From Ligustrum vulgare (lineage: Eukaryota; Streptophyta; Magnoliopsida; Lamiales; Oleaceae): a DNA stretch of 64,000 bases. Shown here piece by piece: positions 23,276 through 47,329 of this stretch; the stretch's first letter is position 1, and every line of letters starts with the position of its first letter. The position numbers and the translations under genes are program-made. The notes below the pieces were generated by a model. That model did not search any database. It saw only the letters and a program-made list of their open reading frames with translations, and was not told the DNA's origin. The stretch lies in the NCBI GenBank assembly GCA_963555705.1, contig OY743170.1:28409362-28473361 (forward strand), in the 5' to 3' direction.

Positions 23276-24228
23276 AGTCTCCAGATTTTTAATTGGGACT
23301 TGTTGATTTTGAAAAGTTGCTTATATCTTCCTTACGAATTGATCAGCTCTCTCCAGTCTTTTCCATGAAATGATAGAACATATCTACAAGTGCAGGTTTC
23401 TTCTCTACTTGATGATACTAAGATCCATGATGAGAATCATGGCGGGCTTGACGGAAAGAACTACAATTCAAGCTAAAACAAGAATTCAAACAGGTTCGGA
23501 GAGATTCAAAGATCAAATCAAGTCAAAATGGATCAGATTCGTATTTACGACCGTAAGCTATCTGGTCACGGCCGTAAGTCAGCCACGAGTGGAAATTAAA
23601 GATTCCAAGATTTTAACAGTTACGGCCGTAAGTTTATGGTCACGGCCGTAATCCTTAAGCAGAAGTACAGTTACGGCCGTAAGGAATGTTGTCACGGCCA
23701 TAAATACAGATTAGCGTAAAATCATGCGGATTTTTGTTTCCTTTTTTATATTTTAATTCCTTTTTCCTATTTTAGTATTTTAGGAGTCTATTTTGATAAG
23801 TTTTATCTATTCCCTAATTAGATTAGATTTTATTTAGTTTCCTAAGTAGATTAGGATCTTTATTCTGGTTGCCTATATAAAGGCGTCTTCATTGTAATAC
23901 AGAAAAAGACTTTGATTAATGAAAATTGTGTTGAGTGGTTTTCCCTCATATATTGTTCTGAATTGAACACTTCCGAACTTATCAAATATTGTGAGATATT
24001 TGTGGCATTCACCAAATCGAACTTATCAAGGATCTGGACATTCCTTGTGGCGTTCCCCCATTACGGTTCTTGTTTCCGCATCGTAACGGGTCTCGGGTTT
24101 GATATGCCCCTGGTTCTTGCGTCGTGAGGCTCGGGTCGTAGTGTCACCGTCCGTTCCAACCTGAATTCGGAACTTTCCCGGCGTTCATTCCGCGTGTCCG
24201 TCGTGACCCCCTCCCGGGATCACATCAA
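23276..24228 (+). mobile_element. Probable solo LTR with palindrome array and TATA box
   Basis: Unique sequence wedged between the Athila-like 3' LTR and the minus-strand gag. It has a promoter-like TATATAA at 23874 and ends with GGGATCACATCA. Its right edge interrupts the minus-strand gag frame at 24229. The start is not certain: a TGATGATAC at 23402 is one candidate and 23276 the outer limit. It carries the TTACGGCCGTAA array. The lineage was not determined. Confidence 0.5.
23545..23703. repeat. Array of six TTACGGCCGTAA palindromes in three pairs
   Basis: Palindromes at 23545, 23665 region and neighbours form three pairs of one TTACGGCCGTAAG-type site followed 6-8 bp later by one GTCACGGCCGTAA-type site. 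Pairs begin at 23545, 23620 and 23671. The first is TTACGACCGTAA and the last GTCACGGCCATAA; the rest are exact. They lie upstream of the TATATAA at 23874. Confidence 0.85.
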
Positions 24229-25060
24229 TCCATGTGGCCTTGTATTTTTCAATTTGTCCCATCCATGAGAAGTTAGGATGACTACGCTAACCCACATTAT
24301 TAAGTATGGACTGATTTGTTGACGTTGTACTCCTTGAATGAAATATGCTTGTTTAGCTATTGTGATAAATCAAGACAACCTGAATTGTTTTGATATTCTC
24401 ACAGCTCAATCTCGAATTTTTACTGTATTGGATTGAGACATACTATTCGCCTTATTTACCAAGGAGTGTATTTTTGTAGATAATATTGTGAAAGTGTCTA
24501 CATCATAGACTCCTATAGATTTCTTTTGATTAACTCTATCAGATGCTCATATAGTAGTTGTATTGGCTATCCTCTCAAACAATTCCAAAGTTCCTACAAT
24601 AGTTTTGGTAGATAAAGAACCATTAGATGAGTCAACCATATTTTTGCAAGGATGGAGTAGACTTATGTAAAAAATATTGCACCCTAAGTCTCTTGCTGAT
24701 TCCACGATGAGAGAATTTTCTACGCATATTTTTTAACATGTTCCGTGCCGCATCAAATGATTCAAAGTCAAATTGCATGAATATTTATACTCATGTTTTA
24801 GCTTTGCAATTTTGACTGGTAGGAAGAACTTGTGCAGAACCTTTGCACTAGATCATTCCAGGTGGTTATACTTGCAATTTGTTGGGAATCCAACCAGTCC
24901 AACGATCTATTACGAAGGGTATGTTAGGAATAAACGGAGTCAGAGGACATCGTCTAATACTATTTGATATTAGAAGTACTGACACATATCTAGAAATATA
25001 GAGAAGTGTACGAGGACTTTCATCGGCTCTGCCATATAATTTATGTCCATTATGAAATAG
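24229..25060 (-). pseudogene. gag remains of the split minus-strand Athila-like element
   Basis: Read on the minus strand it gives FSIFLDMCQYF, LDDVL, WTGWIPNK, ITTWNDLVQRFC, RNMLKNMRRKFSHRG and, after several broken frames, RSHPNFSWMGQIEKYK just before 24229. These match the gag of the plus-strand element (11940-12260) and the HPNFSW motif of this lineage. Multiple stops. The protease that should follow is at 9960-10330, on the far side of the 13-kb insertion. Confidence 0.75.
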
Positions 25061-25332
25061 GTGAATGTCATTGGTCTTTAATTGGAAGTTTGATTGACCA
25101 AATGACAGGTAAGCAATGCTAAATGGCTTTGAATGATTTGGTGTGTCATGAACTCACCTATAATGATGAAATATGCGTTCAATCCGAAACTTCACGTACA
25201 AATATTTGAAAAGAAGCAATAGAAAATGCGAAAGGAATTGAAAAAAAAAAACTAAATAAAGATCAAATTAGTGCTAGATAGCGCAAAATATAGAATAAAA
25301 TACATTCTCCAACAACAACACAAAAACTTTGT

Positions 25333-26460
25333 TGTGTATTTATCCAATCGTGAGTGGACAGATCGAATAAGTAATAAAGTGGATTATGAGTCAAAGTATC
25401 ATTCCCACAGAGATTGTAATAAATTATTTTTAGGAATCTAGCCTTAGCGAAACACGTTAATTCAATATTTGTTTTTATAAAAATAAAATTAAACTAAGTA
25501 AATAAAATTGCTCTTTATGAAACTCAGAACAATTGTTAATCATTTTGAAAGAAAGTTGTAATTTAATTATATATGAAAAAGTAGTACTATGACCTAACAC
25601 CCACTTTTATTATTTCTCATTACTTTCGAGTTATTAAACTGACAACAATTACTCAAAAATGAAGATCAATGTTCCTTAATTTGTTTAACAATTTGAGTAG
25701 AAATAATCTATTTTTATGACGAATGTAAATATATAAGAAATCATTAATGGATTCATGAACAATTAAAGATCACATAAAGCATAGTAGTATATCTCTATTC
25801 TCTATCAAACTTTATTGAAATTGATATATGTCTAACTAGTTTTAAGTCTCTCGATTCTAAAAAAGAAGCCACAGTAGTTCATAACAATTATCGATCATAC
25901 AATTGTAAAATATTAAAATAATATTAATTACTCAAAAAAATCAAGAAATCATTTTCAATGATAATTCAAAACAGAGAATAATAAGAAAATAACAAAAGTT
26001 TTATCATGCCATTTCACAATTTGGAATTTAGCCTAGCATGTTAATAGAAAGGGAAAAAAAATAAGAAGTTGAATTCATTACCCAGAAAAATTGAATCTTG
26101 AATTGAATCTTCGTTTCAATAATTTTCGGATGAAATCTTGATGTGAATTTTCTTGTTTTCTTCCACTTTTATTAATTCCTAGTATATAACGCGTCCTATG
26201 CACATGATATTGTAACGATATTATGATATTTTTATTCAAGTATATATGCTTTTGAAATTGAAGAAATGTCCAAATTTCCCTACATGTTTTATTCTAAAAA
26301 ATATTCAAAGTGTTGATTTAAACAATCTCAAAATCGAACTCAATTTACCCTAAATATTATTCAAATTTCTAAGTACACAATACCATTATCAATAATACCA
26401 TCATCTTTCTTCTAATTATTGATTGCTAACTTCTTAAAATTTTGTATCACCTAAACTGTA
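25333..26460 (-). repeat. 5' LTR of the split minus-strand Athila-like element
   Basis: The lower edge at 25333 mirrors the plus-strand LTR end. AAGTAATAAAGTGGATTATG (25369 onward) is the reverse of the LTR 3' terminus, followed by the shared AAACTAAGTAAAT-type block. The bases outside it (25332 downward, minus strand) read ACAAAGTTTTTGTGTTGTTG, a decayed primer-binding site with the same spacing as at 11467. A TATATAAC-like box lies near 26190. The upper edge is uncertain (about 26400-26470). Confidence 0.65.
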
Positions 26461-26704
26461 TTCTTAGGCTACCTTATTTGAAGAAACTAGGGTTGGGAGG
26501 ATTTCTACTTCTATGTGTGTATATAGTTCATAATCAATCTATTTCTGCAGTGAAAAAAGAATGATAAACATCATTGGACAATTTATCCAGATTTTAGAAT
26601 CAGGATAAAAAAAAAACCAATTGTAATCTGACGTAAAAAATGCTTATCATGCATGTGAAGTTAGAACTCAGAACAACATTTGATAATAAATGTCTGAGAA
26701 AAAC
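26461..26704. other. Unassigned AT-rich DNA
   Basis: No gene or repeat recognised in this stretch. Confidence 0.3.
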
Positions 26705-26707
26705 TAA

Positions 26708-26871
26708 GCCTCTGTTTGTTAAAAGTTGTATGTTTAAAAACATTTTTTTTTTATGTTTTTGATGTAGAATATGTGGTTGAAGAATGGAGAGAGAAAATGT
26801 GTGTGGTTAAAAAGTAATTTGGGGAATTGTGTTGTTTAAAAACATAAAAAAACATATTTTGCCAAACAGAA
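26708..26871. mobile_element. PIF/Harbinger-like MITE, copy A
   Basis: Begins GCCTCTGTTTG and ends CAAACAGAA. Flanked by TAA at 26705-26707 and 26872-26874. Its core TGTGGTTGAAGAATGGAGAG, followed by AGAAAATGTG, is shared with copies near 29177, 34548 and 44673. The TWA target and short inverted ends fit a Tourist-like element. Confidence 0.75.
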
Positions 26872-26874
26872 TAA

Positions 26875-27695
26875 GATGTATCTAATCTAGGTTCCCTACT
26901 AAGGTATGATTATTCAAGACACATAAGATATTATATTTAATTAGAATAATATTTGATCAGAAAAATTGTTTTGAAATCGGTGCCTTCAAATTTTTGGCAC
27001 AACAAATTGATTCATAGTACTATAAATCCAAAAGTAGGATACACATTTCTTTAAATTGATAGAACCACCACAAACCATCATCTCAAATTTTGCTACACCC
27101 TAATGAGACGTGTTTATTGATTTAATGGAACAAAAAGAATAACAACACACTCTCGTGATTTCTTTTCATCGTTTGACATAGTAAACACATGAAAATAAAA
27201 TGAGTTCAGAAACATAGTAAAAGGAGTTGAGGTGAACAAAATATAATACATATTTATAGAATATTATCTTATTTGTTATGCATACCTCGTGACATTTTTG
27301 TTAACTGTAAAAATTGAAATTTTACTTTAAAATTGGAATACAAGATAAAAATATATACATATAAACCAACTTAAAATATAAACAAATGATCTTCTCAAGA
27401 AATTTGCACTTCAGAATTTCAACATAAAAATTTGATACAATAAGAATTTAAATTGATTAGAAAACAAAACTTAATCAATTTTTCGTACAATTAATATTTT
27501 AGAAAACAAATTTTCATGCATCATACTTTAATAATTGGCTTTCTGAACAAAGAAGTGAATCTTTACAGCACTCTGTTTTTATGGATGTGGTGAGAATATG
27601 ATCAGCATCAAATTAATATTTGACAAAAAAAACTTAAAATTGGAATATAACTAATAGAGAATAAAACGTTTAACATAGAAGGTGAAAATGATGCT
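26875..27695. other. AT-rich spacer, no gene seen
   Basis: AT-rich DNA without a recognisable coding segment. Short frames here have no domain. Confidence 0.35.
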
Positions 27696-28383
27696 CTTTT
27701 TTTTTTTTTTCTTTTTTTCTTTTTTCCTTTTGTATACAAGTAAAAACATTAATTCAAGGAATACACACTGTTTTTTGTTTTGTTTTTGTTTTTGTTTTTT
27801 TTTTCACATATTAGTTGAAGGTTTTTATGATCTTTAAATTATCTGAGAATTATTAGTTTTATTTAAAAGATTTTTAGTGGGAAAGTGAAGAATTTATATT
27901 GTAAATAAATGAAAAATATTTTTTTATCGACAATATGATTATAAAATAAAATAAAATGTTAAAAAATTGTACATTAATTAAAATTAACGGTAAATATGAT
28001 ATTAAAAAGTTTGAGGGTAAAATAATAAAAAAGTCTCTCCCTCTAAGGGCTTTTAGAATTAGTTTTTTTTTTATTTTTTTTAATCTTATTATATGTATGT
28101 AAAAAAATTAATTTAAGAAATACACATTTTTCTTTTTCTCATATTAATTGAAGGATGTATTAGAAACTATAAATTATATGAGAGTTATTGGTTTTATTTA
28201 AAAGTTTTTTAGTGAGAAAGTGAATAGTTTAGATTGTAAATGTATGAAAAATATTTTTATTCACAATATGAAGTGAAAAGAAATAAAATACTAAAAAATG
28301 CTCATTAATTATTAAAAAGATGCTAGAGTAAAATAATCTAAAAATGTTTCTTTCTTTAAGAGACTTTTAAAAATGGTATAGAT
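27696..28383. repeat. Diverged tandem duplication, unit about 330-360 bp
   Basis: Two head-to-tail copies (about 27696-28060 and 28061-28383). Each begins with a T-rich tract, then AATTCAAGGAATACACA-like sequence, CATATTA[GA]TTGAAGG, TTGGTTTTATTTAAAAG-like sequence, GATTGTAAAT, TGAAAAATATTTTT and CAC/GACAATATGA, and closes with GGGCTTTTAGAAT or GAGACTTTTAAAA. No coding content. Confidence 0.75.
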
Positions 28384-28993
28384 TATTAGACCTCTTTTCA
28401 ATGTAGAGTCCATTCCTTAATTTATATGCCTCTCCAAAGTCAAAAAGAGGGATTCTGCCTAGGATATTTTTTCCTAGGCGGCTGCCTAATACAAAGTCAG
28501 GAGCCCATCCAAGTTTAGCTTTCAATCTCTATTTGAGTTTTAGACCACCAGGCGGCGGCCTAAATTTTATTCTGTGCGATCACATGGTTCACGTAGTTAC
28601 ACAATATTTTCCAAACGCACATAACTTTTGATCTATAACTGCAAACTATGAACCATTTTTGCGTTGAACTACCAATTCAATTATATTTTCAATGATATAT
28701 TATGAGCCGGCTCCATGAAGATCTCTATACAAATGGTTTGTTCGATTAGGAAAGTGGGAACTGGATTTGCTTTCCATGTAAGTTATAAAATAAAAATCAT
28801 CACCCGTCGTAAGAAATCAAATTTCCATGTAATTGCACAAAATTGTGCTTTAAGTGATTGTACAATGAAAATTAAATTCCATTTCCATCTTCAAATCAAA
28901 AGTCAAAGTAGGAAAATTTGGGAGGAAAATATTTTCAATTTCACCCTATCCATAACACATCCTAAAAGTTATGTATTGATTTGTTCATATGGT
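28384..28993. other. Unassigned sequence with related blocks elsewhere
   Basis: No gene. Near 28620-28700 a block (ACTTTTGATCTATAACT, TGCGTTGAACTACCAATTCA, TGATATATTATG) is related to 35165-35265, suggesting a dispersed repeat. An open frame across 28715-29134 has no recognisable domain and ends in the 63-bp duplication below. Confidence 0.35.
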
Positions 28994-29119
28994 CCGCAAA
29001 TAGATTTCTTGTTTTGCTTCTTTGAGCTTCCGATGTTTGATCGATTACTTCACATTCCGCAAATAGATTTCTTGTTGTGCTTCTTTGAGCTTCCGATGTT
29101 TGATCGATTACTTCACATC
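28994..29119. repeat. 63-bp tandem duplication
   Basis: Units begin CCGCAAATAGATTTCTTGTT at 28994 and CCGCAAATAGATTTCTTGTT at 29057 and are nearly identical. The period is a multiple of three, so an overlapping open frame repeats 21 residues. The near-identity indicates a recent event. Confidence 0.9.
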
Positions 29120-29176
29120 TCCATTACAATTTAGAGTACCCTCTTTAAATACGTTTGATACCTCCTCTTAATGTTT

Positions 29177-29335
29177 AAGCTTCTGTTTGGAAATGTTGTA
29201 GCGATTTATAAAATGATTAATTTATGATTTTGATGTAAAATGTGTGGTTGAAAAGTGGAGAGAGAAAATGTGTTGTTAAAAATTAGTTTGAGAAATTATA
29301 TGATTTATAAACTGGTTTATTTGGTTTAAAAAATG
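29177..29335. mobile_element. PIF/Harbinger-like MITE, truncated copy
   Basis: Starts AAGCTTCTGTTTGG and carries the family core GTGTGGTTGAAAAGTGGAGA and GAAAATGTG. The right inverted end is not preserved. Confidence 0.55.
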
Positions 29336-29814
29336 AATTGCAAACTAGTCCCACATTTTCAAAGCAACCTAAAATCCTTCAAACTATTTCAAGTTGGGTC
29401 CAAAACTGAAATAAAACATAATTTACAACACATTAATTATAAAATTTATAAAATCACAAAATAACTATTTAATTTTATAGTTCAATACGTGTACATTTAT
29501 TAACCACGTGTGAATTTAATCCTTTTTTTTTCATAAAAAAAGGTACCCCCACCATTAACGGCAAAATTTAGAGTCCGTTTGCTAAGAGAAAAAGTATGCA
29601 AAAAGTACTGCCTCTTGCTTAGTCAACTGTAAATTGCTACTGTGCTTTACATTAATGGACGAGACTACCCTTTGATGACTTGTTGGCTACTAATTTAAAA
29701 TTTCTTAGCCTTTTTTCGGTTGACTATGAGTTAGGGTATAATAGGAATTTTGTTGATTGTTACGTAGATGGAGTGTAAATACTGTCATCAATGTTTTGAC
29801 ATGTTCAAATATTA
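29336..29814. other. AT-rich spacer, no gene seen
   Basis: No gene recognised between the truncated MITE and the palindromic element. Confidence 0.35.
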
Positions 29815-31450
29815 GGTCATGTTCTATTTCCTGTATTGAGGTCGTTTTCTATTTTAATTTTCGAAAATGCTAAAAACGCGTGCTCTTTACCATTTTCGAA
29901 AACGCATTTTGAAAAACAAAAAAAAAATTCCAAAACCTTGTTTTGGGCGTTTTGTGTGTATTTCGAAAAAAAATGTCCAAAACGCGAAAATGCGTTTTGA
30001 GATTTTTTTTTATATTAAGAATTATCTTAATTTGGAATTAAGCCTAAATAAAGATATATATACATATATATTTGGAGAATTATCCTAACTTGAAACTAAG
30101 TTTAAATAAAGTTTTATTGAATTCAATATCAACATTACAAAAAAAATTAAGTGAGAATTCTTGTTGTTATATTTCAAAAAATGCCTTGATAAATGGACTC
30201 TGATGGTTTTGAAAGAACTTGCATTTTCTGGATTTTAATAGAACTAGAATTTTCTCAAATCTCGAACATGACTAAGCTGTGTTAATATAGACTCTTAATG
30301 CTCACATTAGTGTGTTGCATGTAACCATGTTTTCAGTGTATTGTGAAAGAAAATTTGAGTTTGAGTCAGTAGTATTCTGCAAGCAAATTAATTAAAAATA
30401 GTTTAAGTAGTATTCTGCAAAATTTCAAACAGAACGTATTTTTCAGTTTTTCATTTTCAAAAACAGTTTTCAGAAATGACAAACCAAACGCGTTTTCAGC
30501 AAATTTGAAAATAAAAATGAAAACAGGAAATACAAAGGTGGCGTTCTGTTTGTATTTTATTTTGTATTTTCATTTTCGAAAATGTTTTGTATTTTGTGTT
30601 TTCATTTTTGTTTTCAAATTTGCTGAAAACGCGTTTGGTTTGTCATTTCTGAAAACTGTTTTTGAAAATAAAAAGCTGGAAAACACGTTCTGTTTGAAAT
30701 TTTGCAGAACACTATTTAAACTATTTTTAATTAATTTGCTTGCAGAATACTATTAACTCCAACTCAAATTTCCTTTCATAATGCACTAAAAATATGGTTA
30801 CATGCAACACACTAATGTGAGCATTAAGAGTCTATATTAACACAGCTTGGTCGGGTTCGGGACTTGAGAAAGCTCTATTTCTATTAAAATCCAGAAAATG
30901 CAAGTTCTTTCAAAACCACCAGAATCCATTTATCATTGCATTTTTTGAAATATAACAACAAGAATTCTCATTTAATTTTTTTTTTTGTAATGTTGATATT
31001 GAATTTAATAAAACTTTATTTAAACTAAGTTCCAAGTTAGGATAATTCTCAAAAAAAAAAAAAAAAAAAAAAAAATCTTTATTTAGGCTTAGTTCCAAGC
31101 TAGGATAATTCTAAAAAAAATAAAAAAAATAAAAACTTTATATTAAACTTAATTCTAAGTTAAGATAATTCTAAAAAAAAAAAAAATTCCCAAAACGCGT
31201 TTTCCGCGTTTTGGACATTTTTTTGTCGAAATACACACAAAACGCCCAAAACGATGTTTCAGGCGTTTTCCGTTTTGTGTACAAATTTTTTTTTTGTTTT
31301 CCAAAATGCGTTTTCGAAAATGGTAAAGAGAACACGTTTTTAGCGTTTTCGAAAATAAAAACAGAAAACGACCTCAAAACAGTAAAGAGAACAGGGGCAA
31401 AACATTTTCGAAAATGAAAATACAAAATAAAATACAAACAGAACGCCACC
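29815..31450. mobile_element. 1.6-kb palindromic PIF/Harbinger-like element
   Basis: Flanked by TTA at 29812-29814 and 31451-31453. The two halves are inverted copies of each other around about 30561, with roughly 720-bp and 865-bp arms. Matching blocks include GTTGCATGTAACC (30314) with its reverse complement (30796), and CGTTTTCAGC (30491) with GCTGAAAACG (30622). A 47-bp spacer (30538-30584) repeats the terminal motif GGCGTTCTGTTTGTATTTT found inverted at the right end. Many TTTTCGAAAA palindromes occur. In the right arm, a roughly 55-bp TTAGGATAATTCT-containing unit is tandemly repeated three times (31010-31180). No coding sequence. Probably two inverted copies joined head to head. Confidence 0.75.
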
Positions 31451-31543
31451 TTAAAAATTCTCCGTTAGCACAACATCGAAACATGGGTTTGGACGGAAAT
31501 GACCATTTACATCATGAAATGTTGAAATAGAGATGTCAATGTT

Positions 31544-31976
31544 AAAGATGGCAAAAAAAAAAAATATCCGATCAAATTCGTCGATACGAAGATCTGATTC
31601 AAGAAAAAACTCTTGATCCATGGATCGAGGGTGATCCGATACGCGATCCGATTTATTTTTTAAAAATTAAAAAACTTTGTAAAAATTTAATTATTAAATT
31701 TTAAATATATAATGTTTTATTGGATTTGACATAAAATCACTAATTCTCTATATATCTATTGTTTTGTTGTATGAATTTAGATATTATATTAGTTATTTTA
31801 TGAATTATGTATTGACTTACTTGTCTTTATCTAAATAGATAACGAGAATTTCTTAACGTTTGTTTCGATTCAATTTGAACCCAATTCGATCCAAAATTTT
31901 TACTATTTGATCCGATTCGAACCAATATGTTGAGCGGATTTGGATCGACACCGATTCGCCCAGTTGCCATCACTGG
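31544..31976. mobile_element. hAT-like non-autonomous element
   Basis: Left end AAAGATGGCAA and right end TTGCCATCACTGG are inverted (GATGGCAA/TTGCCATC), typical of plant hAT termini. The flanks are TCAATGTT (31536-31543) and TCAATGTG (31977-31984), an 8-bp target duplication with one mismatch. The ends are rich in GATCCGAT/ATCCGATC subterminal motifs. No transposase. It ends just upstream of the helicase 5' leader. Confidence 0.8.
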
Positions 31977-31984
31977 TCAATGTG

Positions 31985-32639
31985 AAATAGGAAGTATAGG
32001 TACTGAACCCGCAACAGGGAAAACGTTAGGGACCGTTTCTGCAAAAACGGGGGAAAAAAATTTGGACAGCCGATTTTTCAGCTTTCTTGTCTGCATTTTG
32101 ATTCCATCTCGCTCAAAAGCTAGGGTTTTCAAATACTTGTTACACCGTTTCAGACTTTCAGTACACTCATCCTGATCTCTCTCTTCTCAGGTTCATTTCT
32201 CTTTCCATATCTACACACTCAAACTCTTGGATGTTTGTATGAATTTATTTACACGCATTGTATAAGTGCAATTATGTGAAAGAATTGTTGAACACTGAAG
32301 TGCTAAAACCGATCTTATCTTTTATTGTAAACAATCGTATGCATCTGGAGTGCCCGATATTTTGAACTTCTGATACAGTTCATCCAGTATTACATCTTTA
32401 TTTATTGCATTTAACTGGAGCTGGTGTTAATTTTTTTAATTTTTTATTCGTATTTGCTCAGGCAATAGATTGATAAGAAATAGCTGTTTTGATGGATTAA
32501 CCTGCTTTTTTGTTTATTGTTTTCCAATCAGGGGTTTGAACCGTGTTATATTTGAAACGCTCTTCAAATTGGATAAATAAATTTCGTATTGCTGAAACTT
32601 AGGCCGGGGCAAGAGATATCAAAGATTTCACTCTGGAAA
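31985..32639 (+). promoter_or_regulatory. Promoter and 5' leader of the helicase gene, with a likely leader intron
   Basis: Pyrimidine-rich DNA near 32130-32190 looks like a leader. A donor-like CAG/GTTCAT at 32191 and acceptor-like sites at TCAG (32532) or TTAG (32601) suggest a leader intron of about 340-410 bp before the ATG at 32640. Transcription start and splicing are inferred; no clear TATA box. Only about 200 bp separate this region from the hAT-like element. Confidence 0.5.
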
Positions 32640-45501
<12,862 letters not shown>

Positions 45502-45790
45502 TGTATTACAGTACCCCTTAAAATTATTTTCTTTCAGGGTATATAAAGTTTTCACCAGAGTCTGGAGATTTTGATGTTTTGGACAAATGCAAAGTAGTAG
45601 TAGATTACATTTTGAAAATGCGCGTTGTAAAAAAAACTCATCCAATGTCTAGGAAGAGTTGGGATGTGCTGTCCCATTTGTCCGTTCCGTGACCTGAGTT
45701 GCACCCTATTATTATTGATGACAAACAAATAGCAAGACACCATTTTAGTCATGCTCAGTCCATGTCTCTTGTTTATGACCCTTTTTTTTT
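45502..45790 (+). other. Helicase 3' UTR
   Basis: Sequence after the TAG stop. A T-run at 45781-45799 and AATAAA-like sequence near 45845 bound the likely end of the transcript. Exact poly(A) site not determinable here. Confidence 0.5.
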
Positions 45791-46719
45791 TTTTTTCAAG
45801 GCTTTGTGAAGAAGTTCAATGAATATAACTGATTAGAGACGAAATAAAATTTTAATTAATGATAATAAATGTCAAAAGAAAAAGCAAAATATAATTAAAA
45901 AAAAAACATTTCTCCATTGTAATAATAGAATTGCTGTACATGCATGTCAAAACGTGTCCCTTGATGTTGATTTGAAAGAGAAATTGGTGTTTTAAATAGT
46001 GATTTATACAGAATGTGATTGAAAATTGGAGAAATTTTTAAACATGTAGAATATTTCAAGATTTGAGGGGATTTATTTACCTTAAAATTTGCTTTGATCT
46101 ATATTTGTCTCGTGTTTTGTCAATTTTTGGGTGGATCGGGTTCGGTTCGAGGTGGGGTGAATCGGAATCAAATCTGTCTAATGATCCTTTTTGTTTGTTT
46201 TTAATTATTGATTATGAGACTATTTTAACTCCCAAGGGAAAAATTACAATGTCATTGTGATTTTACATGATCGGTTGCTAATTTACTTTTAGCCTTTGTT
46301 TGTTTCACAATTTTTTCGGTTCATCATGTAAACAGGTGTAATTCTGATCACTTGAAGGTATCAAAATGCAGTTATGGAACATGTGCACAGAACTCTACTA
46401 CCTTCGATGTCTACTTTTAACGATCATAATTAATATGTGTCAACATACAATTTATTTTGGGTGAAAAGATTTTTGTTGACCTAGTGTATCATCCAATGTT
46501 CTTGCAAAAAATATGGAAGATGCTTTATCGATTCGAGTGCATGGTTTATAATTCAAATGGGTTTCTTTTACCGAACACTAGCTAAGATTTCTTAAGTTGT
46601 CCATTTAGTAGTTCATTTATATGACACTCAATTTTTTATTTTCTCTAAATAAAAACTTCATTGAGTGTTAACTGAGACCAACATAATTCATCTCACATAC
46701 AAGTTGATTTAATAAAATA
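45791..46719. other. AT-rich spacer with possible MITE scraps
   Basis: No gene. 45960-46050 has GATTGAAAATTGGAGAAA-like sequence that may be another decayed copy of the MITE core. Confidence 0.3.
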
Positions 46720-47001
46720 ATATGCATACAAGATATAGTTCATACAAGACAAGTAATTAGGTTTTTAATGACATGTCAATTAAATTCGAAACTAAAAGTT
46801 ATGTAATACATATATAGAGAATTAGACATTATGTCAAATTCAAAAAAGATGAAATATTTTGGATTAAGTAATTATATTTTTATACAATTGTTTTTATATT
46901 TTTTTTGGATCTCTGAACGGATCAGATCACCCTTTATCCAAATTCGCTCTCAATATTTTCGGATCGATCTTCAGATCGAATTTTTTTTATCGTCACTAAT
47001 C
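46720..47001. mobile_element. hAT-like end fragment related to 31544-31976
   Basis: The right end (about 46900-47001) carries GATCAGATCACCC, CGGATCGATCTTCAGATCGA and a terminal CGTCACTAATC. Read in reverse this parallels the left end of the hAT-like element at 31544 (a GATGGCAA-type terminus followed by ATCCGATC motifs). The left end and target duplication were not found. Confidence 0.45.
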
Positions 47002-47329
47002 ATGGGAATAGAATTATATTATATACAAGTGAGATATAGTTGCCTTTGAAAACATTGTTCTATTTAAATAGTCGTAAACTAGACTTTATTGTATTCACTA
47101 CTCGCGTGAGTTTGGTTAACTTGGCTTATCAGACTGTGGTACGGTAACTGCTTTCCAACATTGACTATTATCTTTATAGTCGTGATCTTGGACGAATTTT
47201 CATTGGCCTCTTGAATTTTTTTTAAAAAATCATGGTGGCCACTAATTTTTAAGTTGTGGAGTAGTTTAATTATTAGTCGAGTCTAATTAATGTCAGCCCT
47301 AATTATTACAACTTCGTGGAGCAGTATAT

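Noticed and set aside
23545..23703. Possible CRISPR-like array
   Set aside because: Six short palindromes with unequal spacing and no unique spacers, inside plant LTR DNA. No Cas genes.
28715..29134. 139-codon frame with a 21-residue repeat
   Set aside because: The repeat is just the 63-bp DNA duplication. The rest shows no domain, and no splice or promoter support was found.
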